A stretch of 64,000 nucleotides of DNA from Micromonospora sp. NBC_00421 (GTDB taxonomy: Bacteria; Actinomycetota; Actinomycetes; Mycobacteriales; Micromonosporaceae), in the NCBI RefSeq assembly GCF_036017915.1, contig NZ_CP107929.1, positions 682,001 through 746,000 of the forward strand, read 5' to 3'. Numbering within the stretch: position 1 is the first letter of the stretch; each line of letters opens with the position of its first letter. Positions 22,995-30,526 of this stretch are shown here, one piece after another. Under the pieces are notes generated by a model that saw nothing but the letters and a program-made list of their open reading frames with translations, did not search any database and was not told the DNA's origin. The translations under genes and the position numbers were made by a program.

Positions 22995-23201
22995 ATGAAG
23001 GGCGTTGAGATCATGGGGATCATGCAGCTGCGGAAGGCGCTCGGGCAGCGAATCGACGCCGCCTTCTTCCACGGCGAACCGACCATCATCAAGAACGAGA
23101 AGAAGGATGAGCCTCGCGCCGCACTTGTCCCGTACGGCTGGTTGATGGAGCTGTACGAGCGCAGAGCCAAGGATCAAGGCGCGGTCGACCCTCCGGCCTG
23201 A
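22995..23201 (+). CDS. Phd/YefM-like antitoxin domain protein
   Basis: The ATG at 22995 (MKGVEIMGIMQLRKALGQR) gives 68 residues; in-frame starts at 22989 and 22962 are possible and no clear Shine-Dalgarno is seen. The pattern MQLRKALGQRIDAAFFHGEP, TIIKNEKK, AALVPYGWLMELYE matches the N-terminal DNA-binding fold of Phd/YefM antitoxins, which usually repress their promoter and neutralise a Doc or RelE-type toxin. No toxin gene follows: a terminator comes 20 bp later. The gene faces against the early operon and is probably expressed in the lysogen. Confidence 0.7.
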   Translation: MKGVEIMGIMQLRKALGQRIDAAFFHGEPTIIKNEKKDEPRAALVPYGWLMELYERRAKDQGAVDPPA

Positions 23202-23220
23202 CTCTCGACGAACCCAGCTC

Positions 23221-23250
23221 AGCCCGTCACCCGTGTGGTGTCGGGCTTTC
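23221..23250 (+). terminator. Terminator after the Phd-like gene
   Basis: AGCCCG (23221-23226) pairs with CGGGCT (23242-23247), and CACC (23228-23231) with GGTG (23237-23240), followed by TTTCGT. It closes the monocistronic plus-strand unit just before convergent minus-strand genes. Confidence 0.62.
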
Positions 23251-23263
23251 GTGCCGCCCCCCA

Positions 23264-23635
23264 TCACGCCACCACCTGCCACCCGGCCACATCCCAGCCG
23301 TCCAGCCAGCACCCCACCCCAGGGTCACCGGTCGGCGATTCGACCACCCTCCACACCCGGTCCGTCGGGGAACACGGCTGCCGCCCATCCCAGGTGGGTT
23401 CGCACACCACCACCGCCCCACCGGGAGACTGTCGGCGAACCCCCACCACCGGTGCAGGTTGCGGCCCCACCTGGCAGCGGGCGCACCGCCGTTGTTCTGC
23501 GGCGTCCGGGTTGATGAGGTCGGTGGGCACACGCTGGCCGGGCTGGTGGCAGGCGAGCACCGTCCAAACAGCGTCGGTGGTGACGACTTGGTGTTGGGCA
23601 CCCCACCCGGTGGGAGTCCAGCAGCCGGGGGTCAC
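23264..23635 (-). CDS. Hypothetical early phage protein
   Basis: A GTG at 23635 overlaps the previous stop (GTGA); 123 residues. A zinc-knuckle-like CARCQVG lies centrally. Trp-rich segments (WTVLACHQPG, VWRVVESPTG, CWLDGWDVAGWQVVA) suggest a small beta domain. It is the last gene of the upper early segment before the convergent Phd-like unit. Function is not recognised. Confidence 0.64.
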   Translation of the reverse strand: MTPGCWTPTGWGAQHQVVTTDAVWTVLACHQPGQRVPTDLINPDAAEQRRCARCQVGPQPAPVVGVRRQSPGGAVVVCEPTWDGRQPCSPTDRVWRVVESPTGDPGVGCWLDGWDVAGWQVVA

Positions 23636-24438
23636 GCCGCCACCGCCAGCGCAGCCTGCCGCTTCGCCCTACGCGCCCGGTCGGCTTCACGCTCAGCAGG
23701 CATACACAGGTCGCATGGCTTCTCACCCCGGGTCCTGTGCCGGCGGGCCGCCGCCGGGGTGCCGCACGGCTTGAACGTTCGACCGTCGTTGCGCTTGTCC
23801 GGGTGCCGCATCTGCACGTGGTGTGGGGTTTCGTGTTCCAGCCACAGTCGCAGGCAGATGCGGCGGGCCACCTGAAGTCGCCGGTTGAACGCGGGCCGGT
23901 TCAGTCCGAGGGAACAGGTGGCGGCATCCCGGTCGGTGTGATCCGCCCACGGTTGGTGGCAGTGGGCGCAGTCGTGGGCGGTCAGGGCGCGAACATGCCC
24001 GTTACCAAGGTGGGCAGCAAGTGCGACCACAGCCGCCCGGTATGGTTCGCCGAGCTGTTCGAGGAGCCGGGGCAGGGCGTGGCGTTCGATGATGGGTTCT
24101 TCGGGGCTGGGTGTGGTTTGCCGGTGGTCGAGCCAGTAGGCGCAGAAGCGTGGGGCGGAGGCGAGGCCGGCGTCCCATTCCCGGTTTCGGTAGCCGTAGG
24201 TGGTGCGGTGGGATTTGACGATGCCCCAGATGGCGGCCCGGCCGACGGCGAGTAGGTCGTGTTCGTTGGGCCAGTGTTCGGCGGTGTAGATGTGTTCGGC
24301 GATGGCGGACCATGCGGTGTCGTACAGGTCGCGTTGGTCGGCGGCCATGGTGCGGTTGGTGCCGGCGGATTGGCGGGCGAGGCGGGCAATGTGGGAGAGA
24401 CGCCAGCCGTGGGCGAGTTCTTGGTCTGCTGCGTACAT
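23632..24438 (-). CDS. Putative helix-turn-helix / zinc-finger phage protein
   Basis: The 268-residue protein is helical in its first two thirds (LLAVGRAAIWGIVKSHRTTYGYRNREWDAG, LPRLLEQLGEPYRAAVVALAAHLG), vaguely like sigma-factor regions. It ends with a Cys/His element (CGTPAAARRHRTRGEKPCDLC) common in actinophage DNA-binding proteins, and a basic tail. A central CAHCHQPWADH could be a second zinc site. It starts in a TGATG overlap. A transcriptional role is likely but not proven. Confidence 0.68.
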   Translation of the reverse strand: MYAADQELAHGWRLSHIARLARQSAGTNRTMAADQRDLYDTAWSAIAEHIYTAEHWPNEHDLLAVGRAAIWGIVKSHRTTYGYRNREWDAGLASAPRFCAYWLDHRQTTPSPEEPIIERHALPRLLEQLGEPYRAAVVALAAHLGNGHVRALTAHDCAHCHQPWADHTDRDAATCSLGLNRPAFNRRLQVARRICLRLWLEHETPHHVQMRHPDKRNDGRTFKPCGTPAAARRHRTRGEKPCDLCMPAEREADRARRAKRQAALAVAA

Positions 24439-24959
24439 CAGGCGACCTCCGGGAGGTGCACGGTGACGATGGGGCGGCGGGGGCGCGGCAGCTTGGTCGG
24501 GGGTGCGGGCGAGGGCTCGGGGGCGGGCGACGGCGTGTACGCCGGTAGGCCGTTGAGCCGCCGGTAGTCGGCGTCCAACGCCTCAAGCTGGGCGTTGATG
24601 CCGGCGAGGCTGAGGGTCGGTTCGGGGCGTGGCGGATGGCAGCGTGCGCAGTCGGGGCGCAAGCACCAGTGGAGGCCGGCAAAGTCCACGCCGGGCGGGT
24701 GGAGCACGACGAGGGCGGCAAGTCCCCGGGCTAACTGTTCGAACGTGTTGGCGACCTTGAGCCGTTTGGCTTCGGTGCGTCCGAGGTCGACGAACTGGAG
24801 CAGGTCGCCGCGTTCGCCGACGGCGCTGGCACCAGTGGCACGCCACCGTTGGGCAACAGCGGCCCGGTCAGCGGCGGGCCGGGTAAGCAGGTCGGCGAGG
24901 TAGAGGGGTACGGCGAGGCGCAGCGACTCAACAAGGGTGGTGTCGTCGGCGAGGCGCAT
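24438..24959 (-). CDS. Early phage protein, paralogue of the next upstream gene
   Basis: The ATG at 24959 overlaps the upstream stop (TGATG); 173 residues. Residues 1-110 (LRLAVPLYLADLLTRP, RGDLLQF, FEQLARGLAALVVLHPPGVDFAGLHWCLRPDC) align by eye with the neighbouring protein at 24,959-25,384. Both end in VHLPEVA. A Pro-rich linker is inserted in this copy. The HWCxxxxC motif may bind zinc. The pair looks like a tandem duplication with divergence. Function is unknown. Confidence 0.7.
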   Translation of the reverse strand: MRLADDTTLVESLRLAVPLYLADLLTRPAADRAAVAQRWRATGASAVGERGDLLQFVDLGRTEAKRLKVANTFEQLARGLAALVVLHPPGVDFAGLHWCLRPDCARCHPPRPEPTLSLAGINAQLEALDADYRRLNGLPAYTPSPAPEPSPAPPTKLPRPRRPIVTVHLPEVA

Positions 24960-25384
24960 CACGCCACCTCCGGCAGATGCACGTCTTTGATGGGGCGACC
25001 CTGATAGGTGGGGCCGGACGGCCGGTCAGCGTCGGGGTCACGGTCGAGTAGCGACGGAGCTTCGGCGGCCTGTCTGTCGGCGTCCATGCACTCTTGGTGG
25101 TTGACGCACCAGTGGATGCCGCAGAACGTGATCCCGCCCGGCTGGAAAGCCCCGGCAGCCAGCGCGCGGGCGAGGGCGTTGAACGCCTGCGCTGCCTCAC
25201 CGCGTTTCTTGCTGCCGTACTGCAAGGTGTCACCCCGGTAGGAGATCTCGTCGACACCGTCGGCCGCCCACCGTGTTCGGAGCCGTTCGCTGGTGCTGGG
25301 GTGGAGTTGGTGAAGGTTGAAGATGTGAAGGGGCACGGCGGCTTCGAGGGCGGTGAGGAGCAGCGGGTTCTCGTCCAACTTCAT
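24959..25384 (-). CDS. Early phage protein, tandem paralogue
   Basis: The ATG at 25384 (MKLDENPLLLTALEAAVPLH) gives 141 residues. The N-terminal helical region, RGDTLQYGSKKRGEAAQAFNALARALA and GITFCGIHWCVNHQEC are shared in order and spacing with the downstream gene. The identical VHLPEVA end supports duplication. Members of this type occur in many actinophages without function. A long hairpin separates it from ssb. Confidence 0.7.
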   Translation of the reverse strand: MKLDENPLLLTALEAAVPLHIFNLHQLHPSTSERLRTRWAADGVDEISYRGDTLQYGSKKRGEAAQAFNALARALAAGAFQPGGITFCGIHWCVNHQECMDADRQAAEAPSLLDRDPDADRPSGPTYQGRPIKDVHLPEVA

Positions 25385-25421
25385 TTGCTGATCTCCGTCT
25401 ATGGCTGGGTTGGAAAGGGGT

Positions 25422-25456
25422 GGGGCGCGGCCCGCCAAACGGCAGGTCCGCGCCCC
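25422..25456. repeat. Long hairpin between ssb and the paralogue pair
   Basis: GGGGCGCGG (25422-25430) pairs with CCGCGCCCC (25448-25456), and the inner six bases pair across a four-base loop with one wobble. The stem is about 15 bp. No T-run follows on the minus strand, so attenuation or RNA stabilisation downstream of ssb is more likely than full termination. Confidence 0.62.
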
Positions 25457-25484
25457 GTATCCGCAGGTCAGAGATCAGGCAAGA

Positions 25485-25952
25485 TCAAAACGGAGGCTCT
25501 TCGTCGAAGTTGCCGCCACCGGTGCGGGTCGGCGCAGCGCCACCAGACGCCCACGGGTCATTCCCGCCGCCCGGCTGCCCACCGTTCGACCGGGCCAGCT
25601 TCTGCGGCTTCGCCGTGGCGAACTTCAACGACGGACCGATGCCGTCGATCATCAGCTTCGTTGCCGACCGCTTCTCACCCTCACGGGTCGTGTACTGCTC
25701 CGTCTTGAGTCGGCCGTACACGACGACCTCCGTGCCCCGGGTCAGGGACTCGGCGACGTTCTCCGCTTCCTGCTTGAAGACGGTGCCGTCCACGAACAAG
25801 GTGTCGGCGTCCTCCCACTGGCCGGTGGCGTCGTTCTTCTTCCGGCTGTTGAAGGCGAGCCGCACCCGGCACACGGCAACACCGGATGGGGCGAATCTCA
25901 ACTCCGGGTCGTCGAGAAGTCGGGCGGTTCCGAAGATCGGGGGAAGGCTCAT
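25485..25952 (-). CDS. ssb: Single-stranded DNA-binding protein
   Basis: The ATG at 25952 (MSLPPIFGTARLLDDPELRF) gives 155 residues. An OB-fold (VAVCRVRLAFNSRKKN, DADTLFVDGTVFKQEAENVAESLTRGTEVVVYGRL) is followed by a Gly-rich linker and an acidic tip ending DEEPPF, the usual docking tail for partner proteins. It would coat single strands during phage replication and RecT-mediated recombination. It sits between the HTH gene and the paralogue pair, near the clamp gene. Confidence 0.92.
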   Translation of the reverse strand: MSLPPIFGTARLLDDPELRFAPSGVAVCRVRLAFNSRKKNDATGQWEDADTLFVDGTVFKQEAENVAESLTRGTEVVVYGRLKTEQYTTREGEKRSATKLMIDGIGPSLKFATAKPQKLARSNGGQPGGGNDPWASGGAAPTRTGGGNFDEEPPF

Positions 25953-25953
25953 G

Positions 25954-26682
25954 TCAGGCCACCTTTCGGTTGTGGTTGGTGTCGTTCTGGTCGGCTCGAC
26001 GGGCGATCTGCCGCGCATGCCACGCGGTCAGGTGGAAGGCGCGGGCGAACGGTTTGATGCCGGCCCGGCGGCCCTGCTGCTGCTCGCGCTCACACCACGC
26101 CGTGTACATCAGCGCCTGCTCGGTGTCGGTGAGTGCCGTCACCGGCAGCAGACCGCTTGCCGCCCAGCGCATGTGCCGTTGCGATGGGGGTCGCTCCCTG
26201 ACCGGCTGTGGGGTGCTTCCTTCAACAGGTCGGGCGTCTGGGGCGTCAATGTCGTCCCATGCGGCCATCGGCACCCAGCCGAGCCGTTCGGCGTAGGCGC
26301 GTGCCCTGGAGGATGGGCCGGGGATTCCGTCGAGGCGGCCGGCAAGCTGCTTCACCGCATTGTGGGTGTGCCGGGTGACGGTTGCGGTGTGTGGGGTTCG
26401 CCATTTCGTGATGGTGCTGTCGGTGACGCCAAGGTGTTCGGCGAGGATGTCAGCCCCGTAGCCGAGTGCGGTGAGCCCTTGGAGTCTTCGGGCGGTTCCG
26501 GCGGCGGGAATGTAGTGGGTGGGGAGGGTGCCGAGGATGGTTGCTTTGTGGCGGGCTGCTTGCCGGCGTCGGTTGCGGCGTTGGCATTCGGGGCAGCCTG
26601 CGGTGGTGCGGGGATGCTGGTCGCATTTGCTGATGCAGGGGCGCTTGGTGCGCCGCTCGGTGTCGCCTTGGAGGGTGTCCAT
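25954..26682 (-). CDS. Helix-turn-helix DNA-binding phage protein
   Basis: The start overlaps the clamp gene stop (TGATG); 242 residues. The N-terminus has a Cys/His cluster (CISKCDQHPRTTAGCPEC) and basic region. A helix-turn-helix (RLQGLTALGYGADILAEHLGVTDSTITKW) follows, and a C-terminal HTH-like segment (IKPFARAFHLTAWHARQIARR). Two DNA-binding modules suggest a regulator of replication or transcription. The target is unknown. Confidence 0.76.
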   Translation of the reverse strand: MDTLQGDTERRTKRPCISKCDQHPRTTAGCPECQRRNRRRQAARHKATILGTLPTHYIPAAGTARRLQGLTALGYGADILAEHLGVTDSTITKWRTPHTATVTRHTHNAVKQLAGRLDGIPGPSSRARAYAERLGWVPMAAWDDIDAPDARPVEGSTPQPVRERPPSQRHMRWAASGLLPVTALTDTEQALMYTAWCEREQQQGRRAGIKPFARAFHLTAWHARQIARRADQNDTNHNRKVA

Positions 26683-27815
26683 CAGCGGCTGACCCTGATC
26701 GGCATGATGAGGTACCGGTAGCCGGGGATGACCTCGCCGTCGGAGCCGGCGGGGTGGATGACGGCCGGTTTGAACGCGTCCACGAAGCGGAGTTCGGCGT
26801 GCGTGCTGCCGAGGTTGGTGAGCCCGTCGATCAGGTAGGCAGGGTTGAAGCCGATGGTGAGCGGGTCGCCGATGAACGTGGCGTCCGTGGCCTCAGATGC
26901 GCGGGCTTCCTCAGTGCCGCCGGCCTCAACGATCAGCCCGTCGGCGTTGAAGCTGAGCAGTACGGGGGTCGTGCGTTCGGCGACGAGAGCAACCCGCTTG
27001 ACCACCTCGATGAGGGCGGCGACCGGCACCACGGCGTTGGCGGCGAACGTCGCCGGGAACAGGGATCGGACGGGCGGGTAGTTGGCCCCGTCGAGCAGCC
27101 GGGAGGTGGTGCGGCGGGTGTCCCGGGCGAACCCGATCATGCCTTCCCCTGCAGTCTGCTGCGCCAGTGCGATGGTGACGTGGCCGCCGAGCGGGCCGAG
27201 TGCTTTGGCCGTGTCGTGGAGGGTGCGCGCGGGGATGAGGGCGTTGATGGCGGCGTCCGGTTTGGTGGGCTGCCACTCCATCTCCCGCACGGCGAGCCGG
27301 TACCGGTCGGTTGCCAGCAGCGCCATCGTGGCCCCGGACAGCTCCATGCGGACGCCGGTCATCATGGGCAGGCTTTCGTCCCGGCCGGCGGCGATGGCCA
27401 CCTGGGCGACGGCGGCGGCGAACGCCGCCGCGTCCACGGTCCCGGCGCTCTCCGGCATCTCCGGCAGGGCCGGGTAGTCCTCCACCGGCATGGTCGGCAG
27501 GGTGAACCGGGCGCTGCCGCAGACCAACTCCAGGTGCGCACCGGTGGTGGCCAGGCTGACCGGCTTATTGGGCAACGCCTTGGTGATCTCGGCGAGCAGG
27601 CGGGCGGACACGAGGGTGCTGCCCGGTTCGGTGACGGTGCCGCGCACGTGCAGCTCTTGCGACACCTCGTAGTCGAAGCCCTGCACGGTGAGGGTGCTGT
27701 CGGCGGCGGTGAGCTTCGCCCCGGCCAGCACCGGCACGTGAGCCTTGGCGGGCAGGGACTTGGCGACGGCTGCGGCAGCCTCGGCGAGCGCGTCACGCTC
27801 CAGGGTCAACTTCAT
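26682..27815 (-). CDS. dnaN: DNA polymerase III sliding clamp (beta subunit)
   Basis: The 377-residue protein has the three-domain beta-clamp layout. It starts MKLTLERDALAEAAAAVAKS, with domain junctions around 120 and 250, the GVRMELSGATMALLATDRYRLA signature in domain 2, and a C-terminal YRYLIMPIRV matching the Y-x-LMP-x-R end of canonical clamps. It would tether host polymerase to phage DNA. No phage DNA polymerase is visible in this window, so it presumably works with host DnaE. It is coupled to the HTH gene downstream and the 48-residue gene upstream. Confidence 0.92.
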   Translation of the reverse strand: MKLTLERDALAEAAAAVAKSLPAKAHVPVLAGAKLTAADSTLTVQGFDYEVSQELHVRGTVTEPGSTLVSARLLAEITKALPNKPVSLATTGAHLELVCGSARFTLPTMPVEDYPALPEMPESAGTVDAAAFAAAVAQVAIAAGRDESLPMMTGVRMELSGATMALLATDRYRLAVREMEWQPTKPDAAINALIPARTLHDTAKALGPLGGHVTIALAQQTAGEGMIGFARDTRRTTSRLLDGANYPPVRSLFPATFAANAVVPVAALIEVVKRVALVAERTTPVLLSFNADGLIVEAGGTEEARASEATDATFIGDPLTIGFNPAYLIDGLTNLGSTHAELRFVDAFKPAVIHPAGSDGEVIPGYRYLIMPIRVSR

Positions 27816-27958
27816 CGGCGGGCTCCTCTGGCTCGGTTGGCGCGGCGGCGGTCGGCGCGGTTGGGGACAGTGGCCGGCGGGTCGGGTTGGTTGGTCCAGG
27901 GGCGGACACCGAACCTGCGGCCGAGACGTTGCAGGGCGAGGTAGTCGGCGATGGTCAT
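27812..27958 (-). CDS. 48-residue basic microprotein
   Basis: The ATG at 27958 (MTIADYLALQRLGRRFGVRP) overlaps the dCTP deaminase end and, through ATGA, the clamp start. It is highly basic (PNRADRRRANRARGARR) at the C-terminus. Its placement just upstream of the clamp gene suggests a clamp or DNA accessory factor or a translational coupling leader. Function is unknown. Confidence 0.58.
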   Translation of the reverse strand: MTIADYLALQRLGRRFGVRPWTNQPDPPATVPNRADRRRANRARGARR

Positions 27959-28548
27959 GTCGGGGTCACCTCCGTGGTGGTGGGCCAAGTGCGCCAGCCG
28001 AGGTGGGAGCGGGACGCGACAGGGCCACGGGGCTGCTGCTGGTAGTGGGACGACAGCGCGGCCGACCCGTACGGCCAGCGGGCAGGCCCAGACAGTTGGA
28101 ACAGGCACAGTTGCCCGATGCGCATCCCGACGTGCAGAAGGAACGGGCGCGGGGCGTGGTTCACCAGCTCCAAGGTGATATGGCCGGAGAAGCCGGGATC
28201 GATGAAACCAGCGGTCACATGGGTTGCAAGGCCGAGGCGACCCATGCTGGAGCGGCCTTCCACCCGGGCGGCGAGCGTCGCGTCGAGGGTGACGTGTTCG
28301 ACGGTGGATGCGAGCACCATCTGGCCGGGCTGGAGCGGGTAGGTGCCGCCCATGGTGAACATGTCCACGGGGATCATTGGGTTGTCGACGGCCGGGTCGA
28401 TGAACCCGCCTTGCTCAGGCCACACGAGCAGGTGCCGGTCGAGGCGCACGTCGATGCTGGACGGCTGGAGCAGTCGCGGTTCGAAGGGTTCGATGATGAT
28501 CCGGCGCTGCGCCTCGGCGCGGGCGATGTCTTCGTCGCAGAGCAGCAT
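27955..28548 (-). CDS. dcd: dCTP deaminase
   Basis: The 197-residue enzyme has the Dcd/dUTPase trimer fold. IDVRLDRHLLVW, VEGRSSMGRLGLATHVTAGF, then IDPGFSGHITLELVN include the nucleotide-binding RSS motif (99-101) and the catalytic Glu in TLE (127). It converts dCTP to dUTP (or to dUMP if bifunctional). Its length is usual. Coupled to its neighbours by TGATG. In phages it adjusts nucleotide pools for replication. Confidence 0.88.
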   Translation of the reverse strand: MLLCDEDIARAEAQRRIIIEPFEPRLLQPSSIDVRLDRHLLVWPEQGGFIDPAVDNPMIPVDMFTMGGTYPLQPGQMVLASTVEHVTLDATLAARVEGRSSMGRLGLATHVTAGFIDPGFSGHITLELVNHAPRPFLLHVGMRIGQLCLFQLSGPARWPYGSAALSSHYQQQPRGPVASRSHLGWRTWPTTTEVTPT

Positions 28549-28973
28549 CAGGAGAAATCCCCGTCGTAGAAGCGGAACCCCTCGCCGTCACGCCACTCGC
28601 GCGGGTCCGACCCGAGCGGCCGACCGAACGGGCCCTGCCACTCAGGTGAATCCTCTTTGCGCTGCTGCTCGGCCGAGGGTGCGATGAGCTGGTCTAGCCA
28701 TGCGATTGGGTCGGCGATGTGTTCGCGGTACTCGTCGACCAGACGGCCGGGCCGGTCGGTGAGCACCTTCCGCCAATGGTCGCGGGACAGCACGGGCACC
28801 CCGAACGGCGACTGCGGGTCGTGTCCCCACTCCGGGTGGGCGGGGTTCATCAGTGCGTGTCGGTAGCCACGGAATCCGAACGACCAGCCGGCGAAACGCT
28901 TGCCGACGTGGATGACCTCGAACCGGCCGCACGATCCGCACGGCTGGTCATGCCAGTAGAAGTTGGTTCCCAT
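28548..28973 (-). CDS. Conserved phage protein (MGTNFYWHD type)
   Basis: The 141-residue protein begins MGTNFYWHDQPCGSCGRFEV and contains IHVGKRFAGWSFGFRGYR. This family is common in phages; an N-terminal zinc knuckle and aromatic-rich core are conserved. The C-terminus carries EWRDGEGFRFYDGDFS. Several homologues are annotated only as hypothetical. It is coupled at both ends. Confidence 0.8.
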   Translation of the reverse strand: MGTNFYWHDQPCGSCGRFEVIHVGKRFAGWSFGFRGYRHALMNPAHPEWGHDPQSPFGVPVLSRDHWRKVLTDRPGRLVDEYREHIADPIAWLDQLIAPSAEQQRKEDSPEWQGPFGRPLGSDPREWRDGEGFRFYDGDFS

Positions 28974-29512
28974 CAGGCAGCCACCGCCTCAAACTGCGGC
29001 ACCGTCTCCACGCCCAGCCACAGGAACCCGCCGAGCACACGGCAGTAACGCTGGACCGTGGCAACCATCAGTCCGTGGCGGGTGCGTTCGAACTCACCGA
29101 CCGCGTTCTCCGTCGACCCCAACCGCGCGGCCATCTGTGCCTGCGTCAACCCGGCTGCCCGGCGGGCCGAACCTAGCGATGCCACCAACTGCTTCTGATC
29201 CCAGGCGTTCGCTGCCGCGAAGTCGGAGGCGGGCCGGAACAGCAGCAGATCCGGGTCGTCGTATGGGCCGCCCGGCAGCCCGTCGGGGTAGGCAAGCACG
29301 CGCAGGCCGAGGTGGTGGGCGATCAGCCGGTACTTGTTGAGGTGTTGGGTGTCCCGGGTTTCGAACGAGGCGATGGCCGACTGGGCGATGCCGGCGCGGG
29401 CGGCAAGGCGTGCCTGGCTGATTCCTTCCACCCGGCGGGCGTCCACGATCAGGTCGCGTAGGCCGAGACGGTGCGCGTGGTCGTCGGGGTGAAGGTCGTC
29501 GGGGGCGCGCAT
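28973..29512 (-). CDS. Double XRE-type helix-turn-helix protein
   Basis: The ATG at 29512 overlaps the previous stop (TGATG); 179 residues. Two Cro/CI-type domains are visible: residues ~18-66 (LRDLIVDARRVEGISQARLAARAGIAQSAIASFETR) and ~110-155 (LVASLGSARRAAGLTQAQMAARLGSTENAVGEFERTRHG). Tandem XRE domains in one chain allow recognition of a pseudo-symmetric site as a monomer. It is probably a transcription regulator of the early operon. Confidence 0.82.
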   Translation of the reverse strand: MRAPDDLHPDDHAHRLGLRDLIVDARRVEGISQARLAARAGIAQSAIASFETRDTQHLNKYRLIAHHLGLRVLAYPDGLPGGPYDDPDLLLFRPASDFAAANAWDQKQLVASLGSARRAAGLTQAQMAARLGSTENAVGEFERTRHGLMVATVQRYCRVLGGFLWLGVETVPQFEAVAA

Positions 29513-29781
29513 CAGGCCACCGCCGGTGGCTGGAACACGACCGCACACGGGGCCGGGGTGTCACTGGTGTCGCCGGTGAGCCACTGCCGGCCGGTCCGGG
29601 TGGTGGTGATGCTGCCGTCGGTGTGCAGCTCGATGAACTTCCGCCGTTCGGCCTCGTAGACGGCGTCGTCGATGACGGTTCGGGTGAGCCGGTCGGCGTA
29701 CCGCCAGTCGGGGTTGATTTCGATGCGGCGTTTACGGATGAGTTCGAACAGGTGCCGCAGGTCGGTGTCGGTGACGGTCAT
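29512..29781 (-). CDS. Small phage protein of unknown function
   Basis: The ATG at 29781 (MTVTDTDLRHLFELIRKRR) is preferred because AGGA lies 8 bases upstream and a strong hairpin occupies the space before it. An alternative start at 29844 would overlap the WhiB stop. 89 residues; a helical N-terminus and a small winged-helix-like region (FIELHTDGSITTTRTGRQWL) are visible. Function is unknown. Confidence 0.66.
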   Translation of the reverse strand: MTVTDTDLRHLFELIRKRRIEINPDWRYADRLTRTVIDDAVYEAERRKFIELHTDGSITTTRTGRQWLTGDTSDTPAPCAVVFQPPAVA

Positions 29782-29801
29782 GGTGTGGTCCTGGGGGTCG
29801 G

Positions 29802-29827
29802 GGCCCGCCCCGGTGGTGGGGCGGGCC
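29802..29827. repeat. Perfect 10-bp-stem hairpin after the whiB-like gene
   Basis: GGCCCGCCCC (29802-29811) and its exact complement (29818-29827) flank a GGTGGT loop. It lies 14 bp after the WhiB-like stop codon. With no T-run, it probably attenuates or stabilises rather than terminates. Confidence 0.62.
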
Positions 29828-29840
29828 GTGATGCTGGCGG

Positions 29841-30152
29841 TCATGCGGCGTCGGCCCGCAGTACGCGAAGCCCGCCACGGCGCTTCACAGCGCGGCGTTC
29901 GTCCTCGGACATGCCGCCCCACACGCCGTGGTCCTGCCCGCTGTCGAGAGCCCACGAGAGGCATTCGTCCTTGACGGGGCAGCGGCGGCAGTTGGCCTTG
30001 GCCTGCTCGGTTTGGATGAGGGCGGGGCCGCTGGTGCCGACCGGGAAATGCAACTCCGGGTCCTTGTCGCGGCAGTAGGCGGCGTCGCGCCAGTCGCGGG
30101 GCCGTTCGGCGGTCTGGTGGTTGGCGACGTTCCGGAACGAATGGCGGCTCAC
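29841..30152 (-). CDS. WhiB-family iron-sulfur transcription regulator
   Basis: The 103-residue protein carries all four cluster Cys: one in AAYCRDKDPELHF, then CRRCPVKDEC. The GVWGG turn (DHGVWGGMSEDERRA) and a basic C-terminal tail (KRRGGLRVLR) follow. WhiB-like proteins bind a 4Fe-4S cluster and sigma factor A and are restricted to actinobacteria and their phages. A prophage copy could redirect host transcription. It overlaps the DUF4326 gene by GTGA. Confidence 0.9.
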   Translation of the reverse strand: MSRHSFRNVANHQTAERPRDWRDAAYCRDKDPELHFPVGTSGPALIQTEQAKANCRRCPVKDECLSWALDSGQDHGVWGGMSEDERRAVKRRGGLRVLRADAA

Positions 30153-30526
30153 GCGGTCACCACCTTCGCCGCGAGGCCGGCAGCCCGCCGGATCAGGGAG
30201 TCTCCGTGGCAGGCGTTACCCGGGGCGCACGGGCACGCCAGATCCTTGCCGGCGAGCAGGTGCAGGTCGGTGAGGATTCGCGCCCGCCGCTCCGGTTCGA
30301 CGCTGGCGTACTCGGGTTCACCGTCGAGCCACCCGTCGTACGCCTCAACGCACACCTTGCGGGCGTCGTCCTCGTTGTCGGCGAATCCGTTGGCGATGCA
30401 GTCGTCAGCACGGAACGGGTTCCCCCACCGGCTGGTCCGGTCGACGATGACGGTGTTGTCGGGCTTGCGCCAGTTCTTGACCCGCTTGCGCTGGATGCGC
30501 TTCGGCGGACTCGTCGTGGCGGTCAC
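30149..30526 (-). CDS. DUF4326 family protein
   Basis: The 125-residue protein matches DUF4326. IQRKRVKNWRKPDNTVIVDRTSRWGNPF opens the domain and LHLLAGKDLACPCAPGNACHGDSL closes it with conserved Cys/His residues. The family is common in phages and plasmids and has no settled function. It is coupled to the WhiB-like and DUF5131 genes. Confidence 0.87.
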   Translation of the reverse strand: MTATTSPPKRIQRKRVKNWRKPDNTVIVDRTSRWGNPFRADDCIANGFADNEDDARKVCVEAYDGWLDGEPEYASVEPERRARILTDLHLLAGKDLACPCAPGNACHGDSLIRRAAGLAAKVVTA

